Origin: an uncultured Clostridia bacterium
GTDB lineage: Bacteria > Bacillota > Clostridia > Christensenellales > Christensenellaceae
DNA: 53,709 bases
Assembly (NCBI GenBank): GCA_947063485.1
Contig: CAMSSU010000007.1
Span: 1 to 53,709, forward strand
Direction of reading: 5' to 3'
The position numbers were made by a program, and so were the translations under genes. Of this stretch, positions 9,132 through 17,104 are shown piece by piece (the first letter of the stretch is position 1; every line of letters starts with the position of its first letter). The notes beneath the pieces were generated by a model. The model was not told the DNA's origin. It worked only from the letters and a program-made list of their open reading frames with translations, and made no database searches.

Positions 9132-9516
9132 CCTGCTCTTCCTCGCCGCGCTGTTCTGCGTTTTTCCGATCCTTTGCCGTAACCTCGTCGATGAGTTTGG
9201 AGATCTTCGCGCTGTACTCGATGGAATCGTCGTGCACGAACGTCATCACAGGCATTCTGCGCAGGCGGATCATCCCGTTCAGTTTCGCGCGCAGAAAAGG
9301 CTCTGCGCTCTCCAGCGCCTCCATCGTCGAAGCGACCTTTTCCGGCGTGTCGTAAATGCTCACGTAGACCTTGGCGTATTTGAGATCCTGCGTTACCGAG
9401 ACCTTGCTGACGCTGGCCATCTTGCTCATGCGCGGATCTTTGAGCTCCGTGAGCAGCAGCTCGCCCAGCGCCCGCCGGAATTCCCCGTCTATCCTGGCTT
9501 CCCTTAGCTTACTCAT
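9121..9516 (-). CDS. rbfA: 30S ribosome-binding factor A
   Basis: Cold-shock linked factor for late 30S maturation, acting near the 5' end of 16S rRNA. It has 131 residues, slightly longer than usual. Typical elements are LREARIDGEFRRALGELL at the N-terminus, LKDPRM near residue 28, KVSVTQDLKYAKVYVSI (the KH-like core) and LNGMIRLRRMPVMTF. The acidic C-terminal tail after residue 115 is not conserved in the family. AAAGG lies 8 bases before the ATG at 9516. It follows infB by 17 bases and overlaps nrnA by 11 bases, so it is an operon gene. Confidence 0.97.
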   Translation of the reverse strand: MSKLREARIDGEFRRALGELLLTELKDPRMSKMASVSKVSVTQDLKYAKVYVSIYDTPEKVASTMEALESAEPFLRAKLNGMIRLRRMPVMTFVHDDSIEYSAKISKLIDEVTAKDRKNAEQRGEEEQDDA

Positions 9517-9533
9517 ATTCTAACCTTTAAGGG

Positions 9534-12356
9534 CTACCGCTCAACTTCTACAATCTCATAGACTTCGAGGATATCCCCTTCCTTAATATCATTAAAGTTT
9601 TCCAGCGTGAGGCCGCATTCGTATCCCGCCTGCACTTCCTTTGCGTCGTCCTTAAAGCGCTTGAGAGAGGAGAGCTGGCCTTCGAAAGCCACAACGCCGT
9701 CCCGCAGCAAACGCACGCTTGCGTTGCGCGCAATCTTGCCGTCCGTCACATAGCTTCCGGCAATCGTCCCGACGCCAGACGCCTTGAACGTCTGCCGCAC
9801 TTCCACATGCCCGATGACATTTTCCTTGAACTCGGGCGCCAAAAGGCCCTTCATCGCCTTTTCCACATCTTCGATGGCGTTGTAGATGATGCGGTATGTG
9901 CGGATATCCACGTTCTCCCGCTCCGCCGCCGCAGAGACGTTCGCATCCGGGCGGACGTTGAAGCCAATGATGATGGCGTTGCTGGCCGAAGCGAGCAAAA
10001 CGTCCGTCTCGCTGATGGCGCCGACGCCGCCGTGAATCACACGCACACGCACTTCGTCGTTGGAGAGTTTTTCCAGAGACTGCCGCAGCGCCTCCACAGA
10101 GCCTTGCACATCCGCCTTGACCACCAGGTTGAGATCCTTGATCTCGCCCTCGGCAATCTTGGAGAACAGATCGTCCAGGGAGACTTTCGCCATGCTCTTG
10201 AGCTTCTCCGCCTTGAGCTTATCCTTGCGCTCCTCGGCCACCTGCTTGGAGAGACGATCCTGCTCGACAGCATTGATAATATCGCCTGCTTCCGGCACCT
10301 CGGAAAACCCGATGACCTCGACCGGCATAGAGGGGCCTGCCTCGGTAACCGCGTTGCCGCTGTCGTCCAGCATGGCGCGGACGCGCCCATATGCCGTTCC
10401 GGCAACGATGGTATCCTGCACGCGCAGTGTGCCGTTCTGCACGAGCACCGTCGCCACCGGTCCGCGGCCCTTATCCAGCCGCGCTTCGATGATGGTGCCC
10501 TTGGCCATGCGGTCGGGGTTTGCCTTGAGCTCTGCCACATCCGCCACCAGCAGAATCATTTCCAGCAGCTGATCCAGACCCTCTTTTGTCAGCGCAGAGA
10601 CGGGCACCATGATGGTATCGCCGCCCCACTCTTCCGAAACAAGGCCGTATTCCGTCAGCTCCTGCTTGATGCGCTCCACGTTCGCGCCCACTTTATCGAT
10701 TTTATTGATGGCCACAATGACGGGAACCTTTGCAGACTTCGCGTGGTTGATGGCCTCAATCGTCTGCGGCATGACGCCGTCATCCGCTGCGACAACCAGA
10801 ATCGCAATATCCGTCGCCTGGGCGCCTCTGGCGCGCATGGCCGTAAAGGCGGCGTGGCCGGGGGTATCCAGGAAGGTGATGGATTTCTCCTTGATGCTGA
10901 TGGTATAAGCGCCGATATGCTGCGTAATGCCGCCAGCCTCGCCCTGCTGCACTTTGGTCTCCCGAATCGCATCCAGCAGGGAGGTTTTGCCGTGGTCGAC
11001 GTGGCCCATGATGGTAACGACGGGCGGCCGCGTGATGAGGCTAGCCTCATCGTCCGGGGTATCCTCGGCGATGAGCGCGCTCTCTGCGGTCTGCTCCTCT
11101 TTCTGCTCCACCTCGATGCCAAATTCTCCCGCGACCAGCGAAGCTGTGTCGTAGTCGATCTCCGAGTTGATGGTGCACATCATGCCCAGCAACATGAGCT
11201 TTTTGATGATCTCCGCGACGGGTTTGCCCGTCTTTTCGGCGAACGCCTTGACGGAAATCGTGTCGCCCGTAATCGTAATATTGGTTACAACAATGGGCTG
11301 GATGGGCTGCGCCACTTTGTGCATCTTATTGGGCTTGCGCTTGCGCGAACCCATCTGGAATTCTTCGTCAATATAGACGTTCTTATTCTTCAGAGCTGGG
11401 CGGCGCTTGCGCTCATTGTTCTCCTCCGGGCGCTTTTTCTTGTTGTCGTGCAGATTCGGCTTGGGCGCAATGGCTGCAAACCCACCCTTATCCGCAGGCT
11501 TGCGGCTGGGGGCCGAGCGGCGTGCTGGCGCCTCATCCTTATCTTTGTCAAAACCGCCGGGATTATACCCGCCGCGGCCGCCTTGGTAGCCGCCCTGCCG
11601 GTTTTGATAACCACCCTGCTGGCGGTTCTGGTAGCCGCCCTGGCCCTGCCGGCCCTGATAGCCGCCCTGGCCGTTTCTCTGGCCGCCTTGCCCCGTGCGC
11701 TGATAGCCATTCTGCTGGCGGTTCTGATAGCGCTCCTGGTTCAGGCGCGACTGCTCTGCGCTCTGGCGCGCAAGCTCTTTTCTTCTCTCTTCGCGCTTCT
11801 GCTGCTCCAGCTCCTCTTCTTTTGCCGAGCGCACGACGCGGATTTTAGGCATGGAAAGATCCAGCTGCCCGGGCAGGACAACCTTCTTCTTTTCTTCCTT
11901 TGCAGGCGCCGCGTTCTTTTGGGGCGCAGCCGCCTTCTCCTTTGCCTGAGGCGCCGTCTGCTGGCGCACCTCTTTTTTCTCTTTCTTTTCCATCTCGATC
12001 GTTACCGGCTTCTCCTCTACCTGCGGTTGCTCTATTTTTTGCTCGGAAGCAGCTGGTTTTTGCTTTGCTGCCGGCTCTTCCTGCTTTTGAACCAAAACGC
12101 CGGGATCAGCCGCCGGCGCGGCAGCTTCCTGCTTTGCCTCAGCCTTAGGCTCTGCCGGCGCGCCTGGCTCTGGCAAATCCTCGGCCTTCTGCGCCTCATC
12201 CCGCCTGCGAATGCGCCCTAAGAGTTCTTCCTCCAAGCGGCGGACATCTTTGAGCTGGTTTTTCGCGCTGTCGGCAACCTGGCCGGCCTGTTCCAGCGCT
12301 CCTTTCGCATAGGTATTTAAATTCTTGTGCAGTTCTAAAATATTCAGTTTGCTCAA
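9534..12356 (-). CDS. infB: translation initiation factor IF-2
   Basis: GTPase that brings fMet-tRNA to the 30S subunit and promotes subunit joining. It has 940 residues. The start is a TTG at 12356, which overlaps the ylxQ stop (TTGA) and has GGAGGT 8 bases upstream; the open frame runs 54 codons further, but that part overlaps ylxQ. Domains: a short IF2_N helical region ([12 protein letters not shown]), a long Lys/Glu/Ala-rich region, a Gly/Gln/Arg/Tyr-rich tract at about 205-265, a second IF2_N domain, then the GTPase with G1 GHVDHGKTS near 450, G3 DTPGH, G4 NKID and G5 SAL. Domains II-IV follow. The Gly-rich tract is unusually rich for IF-2. Confidence 0.98.
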   Translation of the reverse strand: MSKLNILELHKNLNTYAKGALEQAGQVADSAKNQLKDVRRLEEELLGRIRRRDEAQKAEDLPEPGAPAEPKAEAKQEAAAPAADPGVLVQKQEEPAAKQKPAASEQKIEQPQVEEKPVTIEMEKKEKKEVRQQTAPQAKEKAAAPQKNAAPAKEEKKKVVLPGQLDLSMPKIRVVRSAKEEELEQQKREERRKELARQSAEQSRLNQERYQNRQQNGYQRTGQGGQRNGQGGYQGRQGQGGYQNRQQGGYQNRQGGYQGGRGGYNPGGFDKDKDEAPARRSAPSRKPADKGGFAAIAPKPNLHDNKKKRPEENNERKRRPALKNKNVYIDEEFQMGSRKRKPNKMHKVAQPIQPIVVTNITITGDTISVKAFAEKTGKPVAEIIKKLMLLGMMCTINSEIDYDTASLVAGEFGIEVEQKEEQTAESALIAEDTPDDEASLITRPPVVTIMGHVDHGKTSLLDAIRETKVQQGEAGGITQHIGAYTISIKEKSITFLDTPGHAAFTAMRARGAQATDIAILVVAADDGVMPQTIEAINHAKSAKVPVIVAINKIDKVGANVERIKQELTEYGLVSEEWGGDTIMVPVSALTKEGLDQLLEMILLVADVAELKANPDRMAKGTIIEARLDKGRGPVATVLVQNGTLRVQDTIVAGTAYGRVRAMLDDSGNAVTEAGPSMPVEVIGFSEVPEAGDIINAVEQDRLSKQVAEERKDKLKAEKLKSMAKVSLDDLFSKIAEGEIKDLNLVVKADVQGSVEALRQSLEKLSNDEVRVRVIHGGVGAISETDVLLASASNAIIIGFNVRPDANVSAAAERENVDIRTYRIIYNAIEDVEKAMKGLLAPEFKENVIGHVEVRQTFKASGVGTIAGSYVTDGKIARNASVRLLRDGVVAFEGQLSSLKRFKDDAKEVQAGYECGLTLENFNDIKEGDILEVYEIVEVER
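11560..11740 (-). repeat. degenerate repeats encoding a Gly/Gln/Arg/Tyr-rich tract in IF-2
   Basis: Imperfect 12-24 bp units inside infB encode recurring GGYQ, NRQ and GQGG motifs over about 60 residues (protein positions roughly 205-265). It resembles RGG/YQ-type disordered RNA-binding tracts. The repeat structure makes length variation between strains likely. Confidence 0.85.
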
Positions 12357-12685
12357 ACAGTTACACCTCCGCGCCGCTGCGCCTGTAAAAATATCTCCTG
12401 CAAGCGTTTGGAAAACGCCTGCCCCATGACTCCAACTATCTTGCTCTGCTTGCCAATCGCCGCGCCCAGCCGCTGCGGCGGGCCTGCCAGCAAAAACGGA
12501 ATGCGGTGCGCCTTGCATAGGCGCTCCATCTCTTCCTGCGCCCTGGCGCTCAGTGCCTCGTCTGCCACAACCAGCAGCACTTTTCCCCTGCGCAGGCCCT
12601 GCTCAACCGCAAAGCTGCCGCATGCAAGCGCCCCTGCCTTTCTGGCAAACCCCAGCATCGCATAAAAATCATCCTGTAATTTCAC
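12353..12685 (-). CDS. ylxQ: L7Ae/L30e-family K-turn RNA-binding protein (YlxQ)
   Basis: A 110-residue protein of the L7Ae/L30e/Gadd45 superfamily, which binds kink-turn RNAs and is found between ylxR and infB in Firmicutes. The core [22 protein letters not shown] and [17 protein letters not shown] fits the family. Translation probably starts at GTG (12685), 17 bases inside the end of ylxR. The Shine-Dalgarno sequence is weak (AAGG almost touching the start), so coupling to ylxR is likely. An ATG at 12658 is an alternative but would remove the first helix. The stop overlaps the infB TTG start. Its cellular role is not settled. Confidence 0.9.
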   Translation of the reverse strand: MKLQDDFYAMLGFARKAGALACGSFAVEQGLRRGKVLLVVADEALSARAQEEMERLCKAHRIPFLLAGPPQRLGAAIGKQSKIVGVMGQAFSKRLQEIFLQAQRRGGVTV

Positions 12686-12947
12686 GCCTTAGGATCACCC
12701 GCTTTATCTCAGATGCCATCTCTTCCGTCAGCTCGCATTCCAGCGCACGCTGAAGCGCCCGGCTCTTGACTGCCTTTTCCAGGCACTGCACGGATGGGCA
12801 TAAATAAGCGCCGCGGCCCTGAGCCTTTCCCGTCAAATCCACCCCGACGCTGCCCTCTTTATTGCGCACAATGCGGATCAGTTCTTTTTTGGGCTTTCCC
12901 TGCCTGCATGCCACGCACATGCGCACAGGCACTTTCTTCTGCTTCAA
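12669..12947 (-). CDS. ylxR: YlxR/RnpM family RNA-binding protein (DUF448)
   Basis: A 92-residue basic protein with the family signature PVRMCVACRQGKPKKELIRI followed by GRGAYLCPSVQCLEKA. In B. subtilis the homologue (RnpM) was reported to bind RNase P RNA and modulate its activity. The start is TTG at 12947, with AAGGAAAT immediately upstream inside the end of nusA; the next Met would cut into the conserved core. It lies 6 bases after nusA and overlaps ylxQ by 17 bases, so it is tightly coupled. Four Cys/His-type residues (CVAC and CPSVQC) are present, but zinc binding is not established. Confidence 0.95.
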   Translation of the reverse strand: MKQKKVPVRMCVACRQGKPKKELIRIVRNKEGSVGVDLTGKAQGRGAYLCPSVQCLEKAVKSRALQRALECELTEEMASEIKRVILRREITG

Positions 12948-12953
12948 ATTTCC

Positions 12954-14105
12954 TTACTCCTCAATCTCCGAATCCTCTTCCGGCATATCGTCAAAAGAGA
13001 AATCATCCTCGTCGTAATATTCATCGACAGGCGGCAAATCGAACAGCCCTTCGCCCTCGCCGAACATATCGCCCGCAACCTGCGACTGGCATTTGATGTC
13101 GATCTTATAACCCGTGAGTTTTGCCGCAAGCCGGGCGTTCTGGCCTTCCTTGCCGATGGCCAGCGAGAGCTGATAATCCGGCACAATCACCTGCGCCGCG
13201 CGCTCTTCTTCGATCACCCGCGCCATGATCACCTTTGCCGGGCGCAGGGCGCTGGCGATAAACTCCGCCGTATCCCCGTGCCAGCTGATGACGTCGATGC
13301 GCTCGCCCGAAAGCTCTTCCACAACGCGCTCGATGCGGCTGCCCTTGGGGCCGACGCACGCGCCTACGCAGTCCACGTTGGGATCCTCGCTGTAAACGGC
13401 GATTTTGCTTCTATGGCCCGCCTCTCTGGCGATGCTCTTGATGATGACGGTGTTGGAAGCGATTTCCGGCACTTCCAGCTCCAAAAGCCGCTTGAGCAGC
13501 CCCGGATGCGAGCGGGAGACGACGATCTGCGCTCCCTTTGCCGCGTCTTTGACTTCGATGACATAAACCTTCAGGCGCGTCCCGATATCATAGCGCTCGC
13601 CGGGAATCGTCTCCTTCATGGGCAGCATGCCCTCCACCCGGCCAAGATCCAGATAGTAGCAGCCGCGCTCCTGACGGACGACGGTGCCCGTCATGATCTC
13701 GCTCTCTTTGTCGATATACTGCTCATAGATCACGCCGCGCTCGGCCTCGCGGATGCGCTGCACGACAACCTGCTTGGCCGTCTGCGCTGCAATGCGGCCG
13801 AAGGAGGCCGGCGTAACTTCCTCTTCGATGGTATCGCCAATCTCATACGCTTCGTTGATGGCCCGCGCCTCGTCCAGGCTGACTTCAAAGGAAGGATCGA
13901 ACACCTCTTCCACCACTTCCTTCTCTGCATAGACGGCAATCGCGCCCGTCTGCTCATCAATCTCCACCCGGGCATCCTGCGTAATGCCGAAATTGCGTTT
14001 ATATGCGGAAATCAGCGCTGTTTTAATCGCGTCCAGCAGCGTCTGCTTGTCAATCCCTTTTTCCTGCTCCAGCTCTTCCAGAGCTTCCATAAATTCCTGG
14101 TTCAT
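12954..14105 (-). CDS. nusA: transcription termination/antitermination factor NusA
   Basis: Binds RNA polymerase and nascent RNA and stimulates pausing and intrinsic termination. It has 383 residues. The order is N-terminal polymerase-binding domain (MNQEFMEALEELEQEKGI), S1 domain around 135-200 (TGTVVRQERGCYYLDLGRVEGMLP broken by the family pattern), and tandem KH domains with VGPKGSRIERVVEEL and AIGKEGQNARLAAKLTG. It lacks the C-terminal AR domains of enteric NusA, as in other Firmicutes, and ends in an acidic tail. The ATG at 14105 (AGGAGGG upstream) is preferred over an upstream extension into rimP. It is 10 bases after rimP. Confidence 0.98.
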   Translation of the reverse strand: MNQEFMEALEELEQEKGIDKQTLLDAIKTALISAYKRNFGITQDARVEIDEQTGAIAVYAEKEVVEEVFDPSFEVSLDEARAINEAYEIGDTIEEEVTPASFGRIAAQTAKQVVVQRIREAERGVIYEQYIDKESEIMTGTVVRQERGCYYLDLGRVEGMLPMKETIPGERYDIGTRLKVYVIEVKDAAKGAQIVVSRSHPGLLKRLLELEVPEIASNTVIIKSIAREAGHRSKIAVYSEDPNVDCVGACVGPKGSRIERVVEELSGERIDVISWHGDTAEFIASALRPAKVIMARVIEEERAAQVIVPDYQLSLAIGKEGQNARLAAKLTGYKIDIKCQSQVAGDMFGEGEGLFDLPPVDEYYDEDDFSFDDMPEEDSEIEE

Positions 14106-14115
14106 CGTAACCCTC

Positions 14116-14580
14116 CTAAAACTCGATATGCGGCCGAATGAGCGCAATCTTCTCTCTGCCCAGCTCCAGTTCCTGCCCCTTTTCCATTTGCAGGCGAACG
14201 GCGCTCTCATCATACCCAACTAAAACCGCCGTGATCTCTTTTTTGCCGTTCAGCTTTTCATAGAGCTTCAAATCCACTTTGGTCTGCAACGCCTTCTCAA
14301 AATCCCTCGGTTTTTTGAGCGGGCGGTCGATGCCCGGCGAAGAAACACAAAAAACATATGCGTGAGCAATCGGGTCGGCTTCATCGATGATGGGCTCCAC
14401 CGCCAGGCTGACGGCCTCGCAGTCGTCCAGCGTGACGCCGCCCTGCCCGTCGATATAGACGACCAGCTCATCATCCTGCCCTTTTACTTTCGCATACTCC
14501 ACATCTACCAGCTCATAGCCCATCTGCTCTATCTTTGCGCCCACGAGCCGTTCAATCTGTTCCTCAATTTTTCTGGACAA
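14116..14580 (-). CDS. rimP: ribosome maturation factor RimP
   Basis: Assists 30S subunit assembly. It has 154 residues, normal for the family. The pattern is clear: GYELVDVEY, then DELVVYIDGQGGVTLDDCEAVS split over the core, YVFCVSSPGIDRPLKKPRDFEK, and a C-terminal SH3-like barrel ending in IALIRPHIEF. Two in-frame TTG codons are possible; the one at 14580 has GGGAGG 7 bases upstream and is chosen over 14595, which lies inside that binding site. It is the first gene of the nusA-infB operon, behind a 200-base structured leader. A non-ATG start on the first gene is notable. Confidence 0.97.
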   Translation of the reverse strand: MSRKIEEQIERLVGAKIEQMGYELVDVEYAKVKGQDDELVVYIDGQGGVTLDDCEAVSLAVEPIIDEADPIAHAYVFCVSSPGIDRPLKKPRDFEKALQTKVDLKLYEKLNGKKEITAVLVGYDESAVRLQMEKGQELELGREKIALIRPHIEF

Positions 14581-14597
14581 CGATGTTCCTCCCAAAG

Positions 14598-14787
14598 CTT
14601 TTCAATCAGGGGCTTGCCCCGTCATTTCACGCGGCAAGCCGCGGCCTTGCCGCGCTTCAGTCATCGGAAAATTGCATCCCCGCTGATTGAAAAATGGCGC
14701 CCGCCTCCTAAGAGGCGGGGGACATCTTGCCTAAGTTATAAAGGAAAGAGTGGGCGAAACCCCACTCTCTGTCAGAGCACTATTGCT
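14598..14787 (-). ncRNA. structured 5' leader RNA of the rimP-nusA-infB operon
   Basis: The transcript from the promoter at 14794-14822 would start near 14787 and run about 207 bases before rimP. It contains a hairpin of 8 bp (14747-14754 with 14761-14768), an 8-bp hairpin with a CTAA-type loop (14700-14707 with 14712-14719), and a long-range 11-bp helix (14683-14693 with 14599-14609). That helix encloses two further hairpins: 14631-14638 with 14646-14653, and GGGG/CCCC at 14609-14620. The last strand of the long helix ends 5 bases before the rimP ribosome binding site. No T-run follows any stem, so control of translation is more likely than termination. A rimP-leader RNA family exists in the RNA databases; I cannot confirm membership by eye. 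Confidence 0.6.
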
Positions 14788-14793
14788 GGCCTT

Positions 14794-14822
14794 ATTCTAG
14801 CATAAGAAAACGGCGTTTACAA
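14794..14822 (-). promoter_or_regulatory. sigma-A type promoter of the rimP-infB operon
   Basis: TTGTAA (-35, 14822-14817), 17-base spacer and TAGAAT (-10, 14799-14794), oriented toward rimP. It is the only clear promoter for the operon down to ribF. Confidence 0.82.
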
Positions 14823-14900
14823 GCGTTTTTGGCAAAAACTATGCGTTTTGCCCCAGCTTTTCCGCCCTTTTGCCAGGCTCAGAGGGCCACAGGCGCCGCA
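14823..14900. other. gap between rng and the rimP promoter
   Basis: It holds an imperfect inverted repeat (GGCAAAA at 14831-14837 with TTTTGCC at 14846-14852) that could be a weak rng terminator, but no T-run follows on the minus strand. No gene is seen. The genes rplU and rpmA, which usually follow rng in Clostridia, are absent here. Confidence 0.5.
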
Positions 14901-16424
14901 TCAGCAGAAAATCTGCGCGCCGTGCATGCTCTTTTCATCCAAAATGACGGATACTTTGCATTCTCCCGAGCTGAGGTTGCGGTTCCCCTTTAAGTAGAAC
15001 TGCTTTCCTTCGTATAGCTTTAGGATTGCCTGATTTTGATTATTGCATTCCTCAATATATTTTGCCGCCGCCGGGGAAACTTCCACGAGATAGCGGGAGG
15101 AATCCTTGGCCAGCACATACCGGTTCACTTCCCGGCGCACGCGCATGGCCATAGCCTGGGGGGAATAGACTTTCCCGCTGGAGCCGCAGCGCTTGCAGTC
15201 CTCTAAAAGCAGTGCAGAGAGCTTGCGGCGCACTTTTTTGCGCGTCATCTCCACCAGCCCAAGGCCGGTAAAGCCCACGACGTTGGTCTTGGTGCGGTCT
15301 GCCCGGAGCGCCTCCTCCAGCGCCGCGACGACCCTCGCCTCGTTCTCTTCGCCTTCCATATCCACAAAATCGATGATCACCATGCCGCCGATATCCCGCA
15401 GCCGCAGCTGGCGCGCGATCTCCTTGGCCGCCTCGATATTCGTGTTGACGATGGTCTCCTGCAAATCGTCCTCGCCGACGTATTTTCCCGTGTTGACGTC
15501 GATGACGGTCAGCGCCTCAGTCTCCTCGATATAGAGATAGACCCCGTTGTCCAGCCAGACTTTTTTGGAAAGCGCCTTTTCCACTTTGGGCTCGATGCCA
15601 TAGAGATCGAAAATATTGTCGGGCTTGGCGAAGTATTCCACCCGGTCCGCCAGCGCAGGCGTCGTAATCTCCACCACCGCCAGCACTTTTTCGTAGTAAT
15701 CCTTGTCGTTGATCACAAAGCGGTCCACATCTTCAGTAAACATATCCCGCACTGTGCGGAAGAGCAGCGTCTCCTCGGAATGGATGAGCCTGGGCGCCGA
15801 GACGAAATCCGCCTTATCCTGAATCTTGCCCCAGAGCCGCGCCAGGAAGTTGACCTCCCCCGCCAGCTTCTCTTCCGAACAGCCCACGGCCGCCGTGCGC
15901 ACGATGATGCCCATGCCCTCCGGCTTGTATTTTTCCATGATCGTCTTGAGGCGCTCGCGCTCGGCCTCGTCTTCGATGCGGCGGGAAACGCCCACATGAT
16001 CCACCGTCGGCATGAGCACGATCATCCGGCCGGGCAGCGTGATATGCGTCGTTACCCGGGCGCCCTTGGTGCCGCCCGGCTGCTTTAGCACCTGCACCAT
16101 GATCTCCTGATTCTGCTTTAGCAAGTATTTGATATTGGTATTTTTCAGCTCGCGATCCACATTGGCCCGCTCGCCCTGGAACTCAAAGTCGGATTTATCC
16201 GCCAGAATATCGCCGGCATAGAGAAACGCGTTCTTTTCCAGGCCCACGTCCACAAACGCCGCCTGCATGCCCGGCAGAATATTCTCCACTCTGCCCTTGT
16301 AGATATTGCCGACGAGCCGCTCGTTGCCGCGGAATTCCACCTGTATCTCTGCCAGCTCCCCATCCTCCAGCAGAGCGACTCTCGCCTCATGCGGGTTGAC
16401 GTCTGCGATGATCTCTCTTTTCAT
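14901..16424 (-). CDS. rng: ribonuclease E/G family endoribonuclease
   Basis: Single-strand endoribonuclease of rRNA maturation and mRNA decay. It has 507 residues, the RNase G size (no long C-terminal scaffold). An S1 domain lies at about 35-120 (VGNIYKGRVENILPGMQAAF), the DNase I-like catalytic domain carries the metal-binding Asp residues in VIDFVDMEG, and a Zn-link motif CKRCGSSGKV is near residue 410. The ATG at 16424 follows GGAGGG; a 6-codon extension is not favoured. It lies 23 bases after the DUF2344 gene. The cluster radical SAM-DUF2344-rng is typical of Clostridia. Confidence 0.96.
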   Translation of the reverse strand: MKREIIADVNPHEARVALLEDGELAEIQVEFRGNERLVGNIYKGRVENILPGMQAAFVDVGLEKNAFLYAGDILADKSDFEFQGERANVDRELKNTNIKYLLKQNQEIMVQVLKQPGGTKGARVTTHITLPGRMIVLMPTVDHVGVSRRIEDEAERERLKTIMEKYKPEGMGIIVRTAAVGCSEEKLAGEVNFLARLWGKIQDKADFVSAPRLIHSEETLLFRTVRDMFTEDVDRFVINDKDYYEKVLAVVEITTPALADRVEYFAKPDNIFDLYGIEPKVEKALSKKVWLDNGVYLYIEETEALTVIDVNTGKYVGEDDLQETIVNTNIEAAKEIARQLRLRDIGGMVIIDFVDMEGEENEARVVAALEEALRADRTKTNVVGFTGLGLVEMTRKKVRRKLSALLLEDCKRCGSSGKVYSPQAMAMRVRREVNRYVLAKDSSRYLVEVSPAAAKYIEECNNQNQAILKLYEGKQFYLKGNRNLSSGECKVSVILDEKSMHGAQIFC

Positions 16425-16447
16425 CCAAAACCCTCCACTCATAAAAA

Positions 16448-17104
16448 CTATACAAAAAGCTCAGACAGAGCTTTATATTCTCCATTTTGCCCGGCGTATA
16501 AATCCTTGCGCACGACCCGCATCTGCTCCAGGCCGCCCAGCCTCTTTTCCGCCTCGGCAATCAAAAGCTTGGGCGTTACGGTTTCAGCCCCGAAATTGCC
16601 CAGCATCAGCTGAATGGACTGCCCTATCTTTGCCTCATAGATGAGCGGGCGCAAGTCCATCTGCCGCGTCTTTCCTTTTCTCTGCTTCTCGATGACAAAG
16701 CTCTCCTGCTCCAGCAGCTGCGCGAGCCACGCCGAAAAAGCCGCATCCGGCTCTATGATCTCGTATTCCGCCCGCACGGCCAGCGCCATCAGCTTGCCCA
16801 TGCCCTCGGGCAGCCTGCCTAGTTCACAGACGGCAAACCCGGCTGGCATCTGCTCTGCCAGCGCCCTTTTGGCGGCGGCGCAGTCCAAATCTTCCTGCAC
16901 CTGCAATTCAAAATAGTCCCCTTCCGTCTCCAGGCCAACGGCCATGGCGGAAGCAAATGCCATGTTCATATGCGGGTGAAACCCGCTGGAATACTGCGCC
17001 GGGATGCCTGCCCGGCGAACTGCCCGGGAAAACATATCCTGCAAATCCAGATGTGATAAAAAGCGGCCAAGGCCCGTTCTGCTAAATTTTACTCCGATTC
17101 TCAT
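16448..17104 (-). CDS. DUF2344 (TIGR03936) family protein
   Basis: A 218-residue protein of a family encoded next to, or fused with, the TIGR03960 radical SAM protein. The signature RIGVKFSRTGLGRFLSHLDL and the RRAGIPAQYSSGFHPHMNMA region are present. The ATG at 17104 overlaps the TGA of the radical SAM gene (ATGA), so the two are translationally coupled and probably work together. A GGAGG site lies 11 bases upstream. The molecular function is not known; in some genomes the two are a single protein, which suggests a complex. Neighbouring rng hints at a link to RNA metabolism, but that is only context. Confidence 0.9.
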   Translation of the reverse strand: MRIGVKFSRTGLGRFLSHLDLQDMFSRAVRRAGIPAQYSSGFHPHMNMAFASAMAVGLETEGDYFELQVQEDLDCAAAKRALAEQMPAGFAVCELGRLPEGMGKLMALAVRAEYEIIEPDAAFSAWLAQLLEQESFVIEKQRKGKTRQMDLRPLIYEAKIGQSIQLMLGNFGAETVTPKLLIAEAEKRLGGLEQMRVVRKDLYAGQNGEYKALSELFV

